DNA of 33,790 nucleotides, from assembly GCA_019306365.1 (NCBI GenBank), contig JAFDLS010000012.1:1-33790 (forward strand), read 5' to 3'. The translations under genes were made by a program, and so were the position numbers. Of this stretch, positions 18,132-28,352 are shown one piece after another. The stretch's first letter is position 1, and the number at the start of each line of letters is the position of its first letter. The notes beneath the pieces are model-generated. The model was not told where the DNA came from, searched no databases, and saw only the letters and a program-made list of their open reading frames with translations. This stretch comes from Deltaproteobacteria bacterium (GTDB lineage Bacteria > Desulfobacterota > Desulfarculia > Adiutricales > JAFDHD01).

Positions 18132-19001
18132 TCATTCCCATCTTACCTTCATGGGTTTTCTATCAACCGCCCGCAGATACTTAAGCCTTGGGTAACCCAG
18201 TATGAGAACACTGTAAACACTGTGACCGGAAGGCAGCGCTAACTCTTCAATGAGCGGTTGGTAGCTGTTGGCCGCGGCCTCGAAAAGACCGATATAACAG
18301 GTCTCTAACCCCATGGTTCTGGCCGCTAACACCACGGTTTGGGCCGCGATCACACAATTGTCTTTTGGAGTGCTGGTCAGTTTCGGCGAGTGAAAGATCA
18401 TGACGGCAGGGGCTTTGTGAAAGATAGGGTCCATGCCCGCGTCTCGCGCGATAACTAAGTTCCGTCTGGATACCACGGTTTCCAGAGCGTATTCAAGATC
18501 TTCGGGGATTTTCTTGCCGTTAGCAACGAGTTTGGCCGCTCTTTGCTCCACATCATCAATCATCTCCTTGAAAAAATCGACGTTCATATCCGACAATTTT
18601 TTGATCCTCTCCGGATCCCGAACGAACAGAATTTCAAAGGTCTGGACGTTGCTGCCGGTGGGTACGTACCGGCAAAGATCAACCAAGGTTTCCAGATCAT
18701 TTAAAGGTATTTCTTTCTTTTTAAAGTTTCTATGACTTCTTCTCTCTCTAACGAATTGAATGAACTGGCTGGTATCAAATTGAACTGTCTCTGGATATTC
18801 AACAAAACCATCCATGTTCATTTTATGTTGCGTAATAGCCATGGTCGGACAGAGAGCAACGCAGTGGCCGCAGAGATTGCAGTTGGTTTCATTGGCTTCG
18901 ACGCTTATTTCACCTTCTTTAACGCTGAAACATCGAACACATCTGCCAACGCATAACCCGCAACTGTCGCATTTCTCTTTATCTATGGACACCCAACTCA
19001 T
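18132..19001 (-). CDS. Nitroreductase family protein with N-terminal 2[4Fe-4S] ferredoxin domain
   Basis: CDSCGLCVGRC...CNLCGHCVALCP then RERRSHRNFKKKEIPLNDLETLVDLCRYVPTGSNVQ. Confidence 0.93.
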   Translation of the reverse strand: MSWVSIDKEKCDSCGLCVGRCVRCFSVKEGEISVEANETNCNLCGHCVALCPTMAITQHKMNMDGFVEYPETVQFDTSQFIQFVRERRSHRNFKKKEIPLNDLETLVDLCRYVPTGSNVQTFEILFVRDPERIKKLSDMNVDFFKEMIDDVEQRAAKLVANGKKIPEDLEYALETVVSRRNLVIARDAGMDPIFHKAPAVMIFHSPKLTSTPKDNCVIAAQTVVLAARTMGLETCYIGLFEAAANSYQPLIEELALPSGHSVYSVLILGYPRLKYLRAVDRKPMKVRWE

Positions 19002-19470
19002 AATTTTCCTCCATATTATTAACTATATTTCCACCTACAAGCTTATTCCTGATAAGCTATATCGGTTATAAAAAGAAGAATATTAGGGGACTGATTAAGT
19101 AGTCCTGGCGCTATTTGACTTCTTTACGCCTGTAAAGTTAATCTTGGCCAACTGTTTATGTCAAGAGGTAATTAATTTTTCGAACCGGTCGGGTATATTT
19201 TTGTTTAGTTAAATCAAAAAAAGTTAACCTGTCCATCCTCAAATTATCAGATTTCCGTTTTAATTCCTGGTAGAAAACAGCCGAGCCGCTTATGAATTTA
19301 GTTAAAATAATAAAGCGGTGAAAGCGGCGGGTGCAAACCAGCTCTTGCTTATTTAACCTGATTGATCAGAAGCAGGGATAATCATGCGAATGCATTTGTA
19401 AAAGAACTGCGTCAAATAATTTGGATAATACGTAAACAGGTATTGACACTGCGCTGGACTTTTACCGGGC

Positions 19471-19670
19471 TAGAGCGTTTGTCATAAATATGTTCCGTTT
19501 GACCTTGGGGCAGGAGAAGAATTCGTTACGGCCATGATCGTAAACCGCCTTACGACAAACGCTAAAACATCATGTAATTGCCATTTGTTATATCATGGAA
19601 GCCGCTGTTAGAGTCTTGATTTACCTTAGTGATCAAACGGAAGGAAATTTTGGCAATTACTATAACTGCA
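19471..19670 (+). mobile_element. MITE-like element, family 2, copy 2
   Basis: TAGAGCGTTTGTCATAAATATGTTCCGTTTGACCTTGGGGCAGG...TACGACAAACGCTAAAACATCATGTAATTGCC...GCCGCTGTTAGAG.CTTGATTTA..TTAG..ATCAAACGGAA...GGCAATTACTAT aligns to reverse complement of 2053-2266. Confidence 0.7.
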
Positions 19671-20218
19671 GCGTTGCGATAAAAGTAAAAGTTCGAATAG
19701 GGAAGAAATTTTCTTGACATGTTTCCCGATGCTTATTAGTATACGTTCACTCAATATTATTAATTTAAGCTCCTTTTTCCTATGTGTGGGATCGCACAGG
19801 GGTGGGTTATTTAACCTGGGGCTGAGCTTGTTGTTCCTTTTATTTTTTATATAATTATAACAAAGATCATAAAAAAGGAAGTTTGAAGCTTCCACGCTTG
19901 ATGTGTTTTTACTATGAAACAGTTGGGTGTGACCAATCACATGGAATATCCCCGGCTGTGAGGGGAAATGTATCGGTTTCTGCAAATATTGCCGGTTTTG
20001 CGATATTTAGTTCAATTAAATCAGAGGGACCGAGCAAAGGTTCACCAAATTTAATCAAAACTAATCGATCAATTGTTGATCTAGAAATATTTCAAACGAT
20101 TTGGAATCGTTGGTAAAACATCTATGAAAAATCATGGCTATTCAGTCGGAGAGACAAGATAGTGGGTCTGGATAATGTTCACCTTTCTTTGTAAGGCTAC
20201 CGCTAAGGAGTTGAAAAT

Positions 20219-21862
20219 ATGATAAAATCACATAAGGAATGGCGATCTTTTCGGGTTCGACTCTCAATTTTTTTGTTAGCGCTCAGTTTTTGTTTGTCCG
20301 CTGTGGCGTCTGTGTTTGCGGGCGAAATGCTTACGGGTGAAGATGTATTTAAGTATAGCAACGCCGGTGCTGCGCATGGCGGATATTACCGCAGTAACAT
20401 GACTGCCCCTAGGTCTTTGGATCCCCACATGGAGACCTATGCGAATACAACCGCGGTGACGCACAATACCAACAACGGTCTACTGCGTATCAACCCCAGG
20501 ATGGATGGAGTTGAGTTAGACCTGGCCGAAAGCTGGAAGCAAATAGACGCCTTAACGTATGAATTCAAGATTCGTAAAGGTGTGCGTTGGCAGGATGTCC
20601 CGCCGGTTAACGGTCGCGAACTGACTTCAGCCGACATAAAATACAGCATTGAACGTGTGGCCGGAATGCACGGTCAAAAGTCACATTTCAAGCATCGCTA
20701 TTATTTTGAGAATACGCTCGCTTCTATTGAAACCCCTGATAAGTACACCATCATTTTTAAAACCAAAAAACCGTTTGCTCCCTTTATCAGTTATATCGCT
20801 TCTCCCTGGACCGCCATCGTGGCCAAGGAAGTGGTCGATGAATTTAAGGACCTGAAGCGAAAGGCCATAGGAACCGGACCCTTTATCCTGAAAGAATTTG
20901 TGCGCGGGTCTCATATTATAATGGTTAAAAACCCGAATTACTTTAAGAAAAATCGGCCTTACCTCGACAAGATACAATTGAAGATAATGAGGGATCCGGC
21001 GGCTGTGGTGTCCGCCTTTATAGCTGGAAAACTGGATAGCACGGGAGCTTATTTTTTCCAGATTCCAACCATCAAGAAACAGTCGCCTGAAGCGAGAATC
21101 GTAAGGCGCGAAGGGACTCATATGTGGACCCTGAGGTGCCCGCCCTGGATTGAGGGGACTAAACCGCTCAAGCCGCCTTTTGACAAAAAGAAAGTCAGAC
21201 AGGCCATCGCTATGGCCATTGATAAGCGGAAGCTGCTCAAACTGGCCTGGGGCGGGTTTGGCACGCCGCAAATCGGTCCTGTGACCAATGCCTTGAAAAA
21301 ATACGCCTTACCCGAATCTGCTCAGGTTGAATACAACCCGGAAAAAGCCAGGAAGTATCTGGCTGAGTCCGGATATCCCAACGGTTTCACGGCCGAGCTT
21401 ATTACGTGGAACCTTCCCTATATGACTAAACCAGCGCAGGTGCTAAAAGAAATGCTGGGTGACGTGGGTATCAAGATCAACCTGAAAACGTTAGAGATGG
21501 CTCAGTACTTCAATCGCGCTTACCGGTTTGATTATGAGATGGCCCTGCACGTGATGACCGCTCCGACCGACCCGGAAGAGATGCTCACACCTTATTTCGG
21601 CAAGGTGGACACATCCACTTTTTATAAATGGAGCGACCATGACATCTGGGCCATGATTGAAAAGCAGTCAAGCATCATGGACCCGGAGGAACGTGTGGCC
21701 TACATCAATAAGATTCAGCGAAAGATTGTTGATGAGTCACCCAATGTCTTTTTGTACACCCAGTACCGGTATTCTGTCAGCAGGCCATATGTTCATCACA
21801 AATATTACCTGCTTGACTTTCAGCCGTTTTACGCTGAGTTCACCTGGATGGAGAAGCATTAA
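20219..21862 (+). CDS. ABC transporter substrate-binding protein, family 5 (peptide/nickel type), paralog 1
   Basis: Signal peptide; RSLDPHMETYANTTAVTHNTNNGLLR, LAESWKQIDALTYEFKIRKGVRW, VRQAIAMAIDKRKLL. Confidence 0.93.
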   Translation: MIKSHKEWRSFRVRLSIFLLALSFCLSAVASVFAGEMLTGEDVFKYSNAGAAHGGYYRSNMTAPRSLDPHMETYANTTAVTHNTNNGLLRINPRMDGVELDLAESWKQIDALTYEFKIRKGVRWQDVPPVNGRELTSADIKYSIERVAGMHGQKSHFKHRYYFENTLASIETPDKYTIIFKTKKPFAPFISYIASPWTAIVAKEVVDEFKDLKRKAIGTGPFILKEFVRGSHIIMVKNPNYFKKNRPYLDKIQLKIMRDPAAVVSAFIAGKLDSTGAYFFQIPTIKKQSPEARIVRREGTHMWTLRCPPWIEGTKPLKPPFDKKKVRQAIAMAIDKRKLLKLAWGGFGTPQIGPVTNALKKYALPESAQVEYNPEKARKYLAESGYPNGFTAELITWNLPYMTKPAQVLKEMLGDVGIKINLKTLEMAQYFNRAYRFDYEMALHVMTAPTDPEEMLTPYFGKVDTSTFYKWSDHDIWAMIEKQSSIMDPEERVAYINKIQRKIVDESPNVFLYTQYRYSVSRPYVHHKYYLLDFQPFYAEFTWMEKH

Positions 21863-21934
21863 AAGCCGGGTTTAACCCGTGACGCGATAATAAAGACCTG
21901 AATTAAAGCTGTGTGGTTGTCTCATGCGAAGAAT

Positions 21935-21962
21935 CCTGGATGGCCAGTTAGGCCGGCCAGGG
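21935..21962 (+). terminator. Intergenic hairpin after SBP paralog 1
   Basis: CCTGGATGGCC-agtta-GGCCGGCCAGG then GTTTTAAAA; preceded by GTCTCATGCGAA shared with hairpin at 23731. Confidence 0.55.
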
Positions 21963-22016
21963 TTTTAAAAATATTTTAATGATCACCTTAAACTCTTTTT
22001 TTTAGGAGGAGGTAGT

Positions 22017-23660
22017 ATGAGACATTTATTTACAACCAGGCAATGTTTAAAACTGCTACTGGTAACCTTTTTTCTGGTGATCGGTATAGGTCTGATTTTT
22101 GCGTCCACCGGGTTCGCGCGTGAACTCCTGAAGGGTGAAGACGTTTACAAATTCAGCGACAAAAACGCCGTCTCCGGCGGAACCTATCGCAATGCTTGGG
22201 CCACCATCAGATCTCTGGATCCGCATATCGAGACGGCGGCCGCCACAACCTCTTTCGCGAACATGGTTTATAATGGTCTTCTTCGCCTCGCTCCTCATAT
22301 GGACAACATTGAACTGGACCTGGCCAAGAGCTGGCGACAGATAGATGACCGGACGTATGAGTTCAAGCTGCACAAAGGGATCCGTTTTCATAATATCCCA
22401 CCGGTAAATGGCCGCGAACTGACCTCAACAGACGTTAAATACAGCATTATGCGCATAGTAGGGAAGTACGGTAAGAAGGCTCTGTTTGCCCACCGCTACT
22501 ACTTCGAAGACAAACTTGAGTCCATAGAAACACCTGACAGATATACCATCGTCTTCAAGACCAAGGAGCCCTACGCCCCATTTGTCAACTATCTCGCCTC
22601 CGCGTGGACCAAGGTTGTGCCTCGGGAAGCCGTGGAGAAATGGGGTACCTTAAAAACAAAGGCCATTGGGAGCGGACCATTCATGTTGAAGGAATATGTC
22701 AAGGGTTCCCACATGACCTTTGTGAAGCATCCGAAATATTATAAGAAAGGTCTGCCGTACCTTGATGGTATCAATGTCAAGTTCATGCCTCGGCCCGCCA
22801 GTTACCTGGCCGCATTCCTGGCAGGCAAACTTGATGGTCAGGGTTTTTATCATTTCCAGGTCCCGACCATACAAAAGGAAGCTCCCGACGCCATCCTTTA
22901 CGAGTGGCCCGGATGCTACACGCGAATAGTGCGGACGCCTCCCTGGGCTGAGGGGACGGTGCCTCTCAAGCCTCCTTTCAACGACAGGAGGGTTAGACAG
23001 GCGATTGCCCACGCTATCGACAAAGTGAAGCTTCTCAAACTGGCGTGGGACGGCAAAGGGCAGGTTCAGATCGGGCACGTGCCTATACCTTATAAACCCT
23101 GGGGCCTGCCGGCAAAGGACCAGTGGGAGTATAATCCTGAAAAGTCCAAAAAGCTTCTGGCTGAGGCCGGATATCCCAATGGGTTCTCCTGTGAGCTCAT
23201 GACCTGGAACCTCCCGTACATGACCGGGCCTTCTCAGGTGATCCAGCAGATGCTCAAGCAAGTGGGCATCAACGTCAAGATAAACGCCCTGGAATTCGGC
23301 CAGTACTTCAACAAGACCTATAGATACAAGTATGAGATGGCCTTCCATATCACAACCGCCGGATATGATCCGGAAGAATGGCTTGTCCCATACTTCGGAA
23401 GACTGGACAAGTCGACTTATTACAAGTGGAGCAATCCGGAACTTTGGGATATGATCGATAAACAATCCAGAATAATGGACAAGAAAAAACGCGTCGCCTA
23501 TATCCATGAAATTCAGCGTAAGGTAATGGAAGAGGCCATGAGTCAGATGATGTTTACGACAAACCGCTACTGGGCTGTGAGGCCTTACGTACATCTTAAA
23601 AACTACTTCCACCCGTCTTCAGCATTTACAGCTGAAAGATGGTGGATGGAGAAACATTAA
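22017..23660 (+). CDS. ABC transporter substrate-binding protein, family 5, paralog 2
   Basis: 547 aa, same length and colinear with paralog 1 (RSLDPHIETAAATTSFANMVYNGLLR, VRQAIAHAIDKVKLLKLAW, GYPNGFSCELMTWNLPYMT). Confidence 0.93.
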   Translation: MRHLFTTRQCLKLLLVTFFLVIGIGLIFASTGFARELLKGEDVYKFSDKNAVSGGTYRNAWATIRSLDPHIETAAATTSFANMVYNGLLRLAPHMDNIELDLAKSWRQIDDRTYEFKLHKGIRFHNIPPVNGRELTSTDVKYSIMRIVGKYGKKALFAHRYYFEDKLESIETPDRYTIVFKTKEPYAPFVNYLASAWTKVVPREAVEKWGTLKTKAIGSGPFMLKEYVKGSHMTFVKHPKYYKKGLPYLDGINVKFMPRPASYLAAFLAGKLDGQGFYHFQVPTIQKEAPDAILYEWPGCYTRIVRTPPWAEGTVPLKPPFNDRRVRQAIAHAIDKVKLLKLAWDGKGQVQIGHVPIPYKPWGLPAKDQWEYNPEKSKKLLAEAGYPNGFSCELMTWNLPYMTGPSQVIQQMLKQVGINVKINALEFGQYFNKTYRYKYEMAFHITTAGYDPEEWLVPYFGRLDKSTYYKWSNPELWDMIDKQSRIMDKKKRVAYIHEIQRKVMEEAMSQMMFTTNRYWAVRPYVHLKNYFHPSSAFTAERWWMEKH

Positions 23661-23730
23661 AAGGAGGACTTACAACCGCCGGTTGGATGAAAATTTCAGA
23701 GGAATAAATTTTTGATTGTCTCATGCGAAT

Positions 23731-23765
23731 GAATCTTGGGCGGTCAAATCGGCCGTCCAAGATTC
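23731..23765 (+). terminator. Intergenic hairpin after SBP paralog 2
   Basis: GAATCTTGGGCGGTC-aaatc-GGCCGTCCAAGATTC; 15-bp arms with G-U pairs; preceded by GTCTCATGCGAA as at 21919. Confidence 0.6.
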
Positions 23766-23888
23766 TAACAATACCAGTATCCTTATATTTTTAATTAAGG
23801 AACCGGTGGGAGGCAATCAACAAGGACGCCCCGAATCTATTCTGTTACACGCAGTATTGATTCTGGAACCAAAGACCATATGTATCCT

Positions 23889-24062
23889 GAGACCTCTGCA
23901 AAACCAGTAATTTTGTTGAAATCGCGGAAGGCGAAAAATTAACCCGCAGGAATATTACCAAGTATTTCGAGGACTTAATTTTGAGCCTGACATATGCCGC
24001 TGCAACGTCAGCGAAGCGGTGCTCATGAGGTCAGCTAAAGGACGAAGTTTTGCAGAGGTCTC
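23889..24062 (+). mobile_element. MITE-like element, family 1, copy D (174 bp)
   Basis: GAGACCTCTGCAAAACCAG...ACGAAGTTTTGCAGAGGTCTC inverted ends; body nearly identical to copies B and C with an extra internal segment. Confidence 0.82.
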
Positions 24063-24143
24063 AAACTGCAAATTCCGTTTCATTGAATATCAAGTGAGGA
24101 AGAAGAAGGAGACCTGTTTCTCAGAACATTAGCAACATAAAAT

Positions 24144-24174
24144 CAGCCGCCGGTCTTTTTACGGCCGGCGGCTG
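24144..24174. terminator. GC-rich hairpin upstream of DppB-like gene
   Basis: CAGCCGCCGG-tctttttacgg-CCGGCGGCTG followed by AAAAAA on the + strand. Confidence 0.6.
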
Positions 24175-24201
24175 AAAAAAAGAAAGACTAAGAGTGTTTC
24201 A

Positions 24202-25146
24202 ATGAGAAGATATATTTTTAGACGCGCTTTACTGATTATACCTACGATTGTAATTGTTTCTTTCCTGGTTTTTTGCATAGTCCGTCTGATCCCTGGAGAC
24301 GCGGTGGAATTGATGGTCGCTGAACAGGGGTTTGCTGACGACTCAGAAGAACTCAGAGAAATTTTAGGTTTGGACAAGCCTATTTTGACGCAGTACTTCA
24401 AATACGTTGGCGGCGTTTTCAAGGGAGATTTAGGAATATCGCTTTGGAGCGGAGAGCCGGTGCTTTCAGAAATTACCCGGCGGCTACCGCTCAGCGTCGA
24501 ACTGGCCACGCTGGCGCTGATCTGGACGTTTTTACTCGGCGTCCCTATTGGAGTTCTTTCCGCGTTAAAACAGGATAGTTGGCTGGACTATATCATGCGC
24601 AGCTGGGCTATAGGGGGCCTGTCCATACCTGGTTTCTGGATCGCGACTTTGATTCTGGTTTTCGGCGCCATCTGGTTCAAATGGGTTCCACCCATGGACT
24701 ATATCCCCTTCAGGGAAGATCCGCTTCAGAACCTTTCACAGCTTATAGCGCCCTCCCTCGTTATGTCCATGGCGATGTCAGCCAGCATAATGAGGATGAC
24801 CAGGACCATGATGCTGGAGGTGATGCAGGAGGATTATATTCGAACGGCCAAGGCCAAAGGACTCACGGGATGGGTGGTCGTAGTTCGTCATTCCCTGAAG
24901 AACGCCATGATACCGGTCTTGAGTATCATGGGACTTCAGCTGGCCTTTTTAATCGGGGGCACGGTCATCATGGAGAGTATTTTCGTTCTGCCCGGAGTGG
25001 GCAAGTATCTGCTTGACGCCATCACCTGGCGTGATTATCCGGTTATACAGGGAATAAATCTCTTCATTTGCACCTTGATTATTACCATCAATCTTACTGT
25101 GGATATATTGTACGGATTTCTGGATCCCAGAATTCGTTACCAATAA
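24202..25146 (+). CDS. ABC transporter permease (DppB type)
   Basis: MRRYIFRRALLIIPTIVIVSFLVFCIVRLIPGDAVE...EDYIRTAKAKGLTGWVVVVRHSLKNAMIPV...GGTVIMESIFVLPGVGKYL. Confidence 0.95.
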   Translation: MRRYIFRRALLIIPTIVIVSFLVFCIVRLIPGDAVELMVAEQGFADDSEELREILGLDKPILTQYFKYVGGVFKGDLGISLWSGEPVLSEITRRLPLSVELATLALIWTFLLGVPIGVLSALKQDSWLDYIMRSWAIGGLSIPGFWIATLILVFGAIWFKWVPPMDYIPFREDPLQNLSQLIAPSLVMSMAMSASIMRMTRTMMLEVMQEDYIRTAKAKGLTGWVVVVRHSLKNAMIPVLSIMGLQLAFLIGGTVIMESIFVLPGVGKYLLDAITWRDYPVIQGINLFICTLIITINLTVDILYGFLDPRIRYQ

Positions 25147-25184
25147 ATATAAGCGAAATTTAAAGTATCGTACAGAGGAATCGT

Positions 25185-26111
25185 ATGAGCGATGTTACAG
25201 AAATTACCCCGGAATATTTTGAGGACGATTTCGACCTTCCGAAAAGACGTCATTGGTTTTTTGATCTTATAGTCCAGCTCGTGACAACCAAACCGCTTGG
25301 GGCTATTGGAGGTTTTCTGGTTCTCAGCCTGGTCTTAATCGCCATTTTCGCGCCATTTATAGCATCCTCTGGTCCCAATGAAATCCATGAAGAGTTTATT
25401 GTCCAGCAGCCAAGCCGAACCTTTTGGTTCGGCACTGACGCCTTGGCCAGAGACGTCTTCAGCCGAATCATCTATGGATCAAGGGTCTCTTTGACTGTCG
25501 GGTTGGGAGCCGTTTCATTCTCGATCACTCTGGCCACTATTATCGGCGTGCTCTCCGCTTACATCGGCGGGATCGTCGACACGGTAATTCAGCGCTGTGT
25601 TGACGCCATGATGTCCTTCCCTTGGCTGGTAATTATGCTGACGGTCATGGCGCTTCTTGGACCGGGAACCGGAAATGTTATTCTTGCCCTGGGAATCGCT
25701 GGATTTGCCGGATCTTCGCGCGTTATTCGAAGCGCCGTGCTGGCCATTAGAGAAAGCGAATATATACTTTCAGCCAGGGCAACCGGATGCAAACAGTGGA
25801 TCATTATTATCTATCATATTCTCCCCAACGTGGCCGCGCCAATCATCGTTCTGGCCACCCTCGGACTGGGCAACGCCATCCTGGCGGAAGCCTCACTCAG
25901 TTTCCTGGGTTTCGGCGTTCCGCCCCCGGCGCCTTCCTGGGGCAGAATGCTCAGCGGTGACGGTCTGGACTACATGCTTCAGGCCCCGGGTCTGGCTATC
26001 TTTCCGGGTCTTGCCATCAGTATCGCTGTTTTCGGATTCAACATGCTGGGAGACGCCCTGAGGGACCTGCTTGATCCGAAGTTTCACGGCACGGGGAGAG
26101 GCGGAAAATAG
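25185..26111 (+). CDS. ABC transporter permease (DppC type)
   Basis: FWFGTDALARDVFSRIIYGSRVSL...EYILSARATGCKQWIIIIYHILPNVAAPIIV...LSFLGFGVPPPAPSWGRML. Confidence 0.95.
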   Translation: MSDVTEITPEYFEDDFDLPKRRHWFFDLIVQLVTTKPLGAIGGFLVLSLVLIAIFAPFIASSGPNEIHEEFIVQQPSRTFWFGTDALARDVFSRIIYGSRVSLTVGLGAVSFSITLATIIGVLSAYIGGIVDTVIQRCVDAMMSFPWLVIMLTVMALLGPGTGNVILALGIAGFAGSSRVIRSAVLAIRESEYILSARATGCKQWIIIIYHILPNVAAPIIVLATLGLGNAILAEASLSFLGFGVPPPAPSWGRMLSGDGLDYMLQAPGLAIFPGLAISIAVFGFNMLGDALRDLLDPKFHGTGRGGK

Positions 26112-26208
26112 GCGCCCTCTCAGGAGATAAATGAAGACAACCCTTCTATAAATATATTTAAAACGCTCACGCACGGGCGGGGAAAATCCCCGCCCGTGGC
26201 GCGTTTCA

Positions 26209-26853
26209 TTAAAAAAACAAGGTTAGAGCGAAGATGGTCAGATTGCCCAGCGAATGAATCAAGATGGGAACCATCAAACAGCCTTCGATTTCGTAAGCCA
26301 GGGCAAACACAAAGCCCCCGGCTATCTGTGTCAGCGGCAGGACCGCCCCCCCTGGATGAGCGGCAATAAAAAGAAGGGTGCTTATGAGCAGGGCCAGAAG
26401 CACGCCCCATCTTCGAAAAAAACCGTATATTATTCCCCTGAAAAAGATCTCTTCCGCCGCCGGAGCCACCAGCCCGCCGACAATAAAATATACAACCACG
26501 TTCCGGCTCTCAGACGGAAGGGAGGTTTGGATGAGCCTTATTGGGTTGATCCCGGCCGCGTAGACAAGGGCCATGCATAACGCGGCGGCCAGTCCGAATC
26601 CCGCTGCCCAGATCAGTCCTTTAATAATGCCGGGCAGGATCTGGTCTCTTGCCAGGCCAATGGATGAAAGACCGCTGGTCCAGAAGAAAATCACCAGGAG
26701 GATGAGGGATACTTCAACAACTCGCGCCGCCCCGACGACGGGGATTATGACAGACTTGCCGGACGGCAGGAAAATTCTGGCGGCTGCCTCAACCAGGATA
26801 ATAATGGCGACGCTTGAAAGGAGGATTTTCAATTCGATCTTTTTTGTTTCCAT
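26209..26853 (-). CDS. CPBP family intramembrane protease
   Basis: METKKIELKILL..., APAAEEIFFRGIIYGFFRRWGVLLALLISTLLFIAAHP...; EExxxR and downstream His motifs; ORF extends to 26898 but ATG 26853 is likelier. Confidence 0.88.
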   Translation of the reverse strand: METKKIELKILLSSVAIIILVEAAARIFLPSGKSVIIPVVGAARVVEVSLILLVIFFWTSGLSSIGLARDQILPGIIKGLIWAAGFGLAAALCMALVYAAGINPIRLIQTSLPSESRNVVVYFIVGGLVAPAAEEIFFRGIIYGFFRRWGVLLALLISTLLFIAAHPGGAVLPLTQIAGGFVFALAYEIEGCLMVPILIHSLGNLTIFALTLFF

Positions 26854-28352
26854 CCCAGCCTCCTCAGAGCGCGGTAGGCATACCCCTGCACGTACCAATC
26901 CTCAGATTCCTTCAACCGTTCGATAATTTGTTTCTCCATGCCCCTTTTACTCCGAAAACCTAAACCAGCGTATACCATACAGACGACATTCCGGTTGGGG
27001 TCATCCCATAAAGCGAGTAAATCCTTATATGTTTCGTCCCGTCGGCTCACACCCAGGGCTTGAGCCAGCCAGTACCGCTCAGTGATACGAGGGCTGGACA
27101 GCAAGCGGCGATAGGCCGGGAAATCACCGATCTCCATTCTTTTATTTTTTATCGTTCTAAGCGCCGCCACGCGTTTCTGCCATTGTTTTGATTTGAGGGC
27201 CTGGGACATATCGTCAATCTCCCTGGCCGCTCCTTTGCTCTGGATGATCGGAATTAAAAGAGCCAGGCCCAGCAGGAAACACAGGGTCGCGGCTACAATG
27301 GAAGAAGCCGCAAAATCCATATAGAAACCCGCGAAAAAACGCAGTATCGAAAAAGCAAATATATACATCATGATGGGCAGGCCAAGGAGAAGCGACCAGA
27401 TGGTGGCCTGCCGAAAAAGACCATATGGATCGCTTTTAGCTGAAAATCTGTTTAAAACCTGACCGGGACGGTTTAAGAACTCTTGAGAAGAAGCCTCAGT
27501 AATGGTTTTTCCTTTGTTCTCGAAAACCAGCAAATCGTCTTTCATGGTTATTGTGAGGTCAGCCGGAAACCCGTTTTTCAGGGGGAGGTAGTCAAACCTC
27601 AGCAGTCTAATTTCCATTCGCTTTCTGTGTGAGTCGTCATCAATGGATTCCAGATTCGCGGTCCTTAAAATCTTCTGATCCAGAGGTTTGAAGACTTCGG
27701 CGGGATAAAGCGTGTACCGGTAGTAGGCGTTGTTGATTGTCCTGCCCACAGGATTTGATAAGAGCAGGTTGTCTCTGGTATTGATGAATATATTGCTGTC
27801 AGATTTTGACGCCCACATCAAGAGCAGGGCTAAACCGACAATCGGGAGAAGATAAATTATTCTCATCAAACGGGATTTCTGCCCGGACTGCCTGGGCCGG
27901 CGTCTCAAATTGAGCCCAAATACCGCCGGGGGTATGAACAGAAAGTATGAGGTGACTAAAAAATTAAAGCCTTGCCAGTTTAGTGCGAAGAGAAATACCA
28001 GCCAGAAAAGCAGGAGCAGTATTAGCAGGATCTTGTTTCGGCTAAAAAGCTGATCCCAGAGAAAGGCGCAGGCAAATGAAAGAATCGAAAGACCGGAACC
28101 AAGGCTCAGGGTAAAAAATAGCCCTCCCCAGAAGGCGGTTCCGAATTCCTTGAGATGGATGGCGATGTGCTGGTTGGGCACTGACAGGTAACCGGCTGCA
28201 GTTACCGCGATGATTGTCTCGTGAAGATTCAGGTTTGAAAGGTAAACCTGAATGGTGGCCAGGATCTGTGATATTATCAATCCCAGGAAGATGGTGCTGA
28301 AGGCGCCAAAGGTTCTGTTTATTCCCGGTTCAAATCCTTTCTTTAATCTCAT
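26829..28352 (-). CDS. Multi-TM protein with C-terminal HEAT-like repeats
   Basis: N-terminal TM segments, C-terminal RVAALRTIKNK..RYWLAQALGVSRRDETYKDLLALWDDPNRNVVCMVYAGLGFRSKR..YVQGYAYRALRRLGW repeat pattern. Confidence 0.7.
   Translation of the reverse strand: MRLKKGFEPGINRTFGAFSTIFLGLIISQILATIQVYLSNLNLHETIIAVTAAGYLSVPNQHIAIHLKEFGTAFWGGLFFTLSLGSGLSILSFACAFLWDQLFSRNKILLILLLLFWLVFLFALNWQGFNFLVTSYFLFIPPAVFGLNLRRRPRQSGQKSRLMRIIYLLPIVGLALLLMWASKSDSNIFINTRDNLLLSNPVGRTINNAYYRYTLYPAEVFKPLDQKILRTANLESIDDDSHRKRMEIRLLRFDYLPLKNGFPADLTITMKDDLLVFENKGKTITEASSQEFLNRPGQVLNRFSAKSDPYGLFRQATIWSLLLGLPIMMYIFAFSILRFFAGFYMDFAASSIVAATLCFLLGLALLIPIIQSKGAAREIDDMSQALKSKQWQKRVAALRTIKNKRMEIGDFPAYRRLLSSPRITERYWLAQALGVSRRDETYKDLLALWDDPNRNVVCMVYAGLGFRSKRGMEKQIIERLKESEDWYVQGYAYRALRRLGWKQKRSN

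Noticed and set aside
19626-19985. 119-aa minus-strand ORF
   Set aside because: Begins in a non-coding intergenic region and overlaps the family-2 element; no family signal.
22650-23612. 320-aa minus-strand ORF
   Set aside because: Fully antisense to the SBP paralog 2 coding sequence; long because of codon bias, no recognisable domain.
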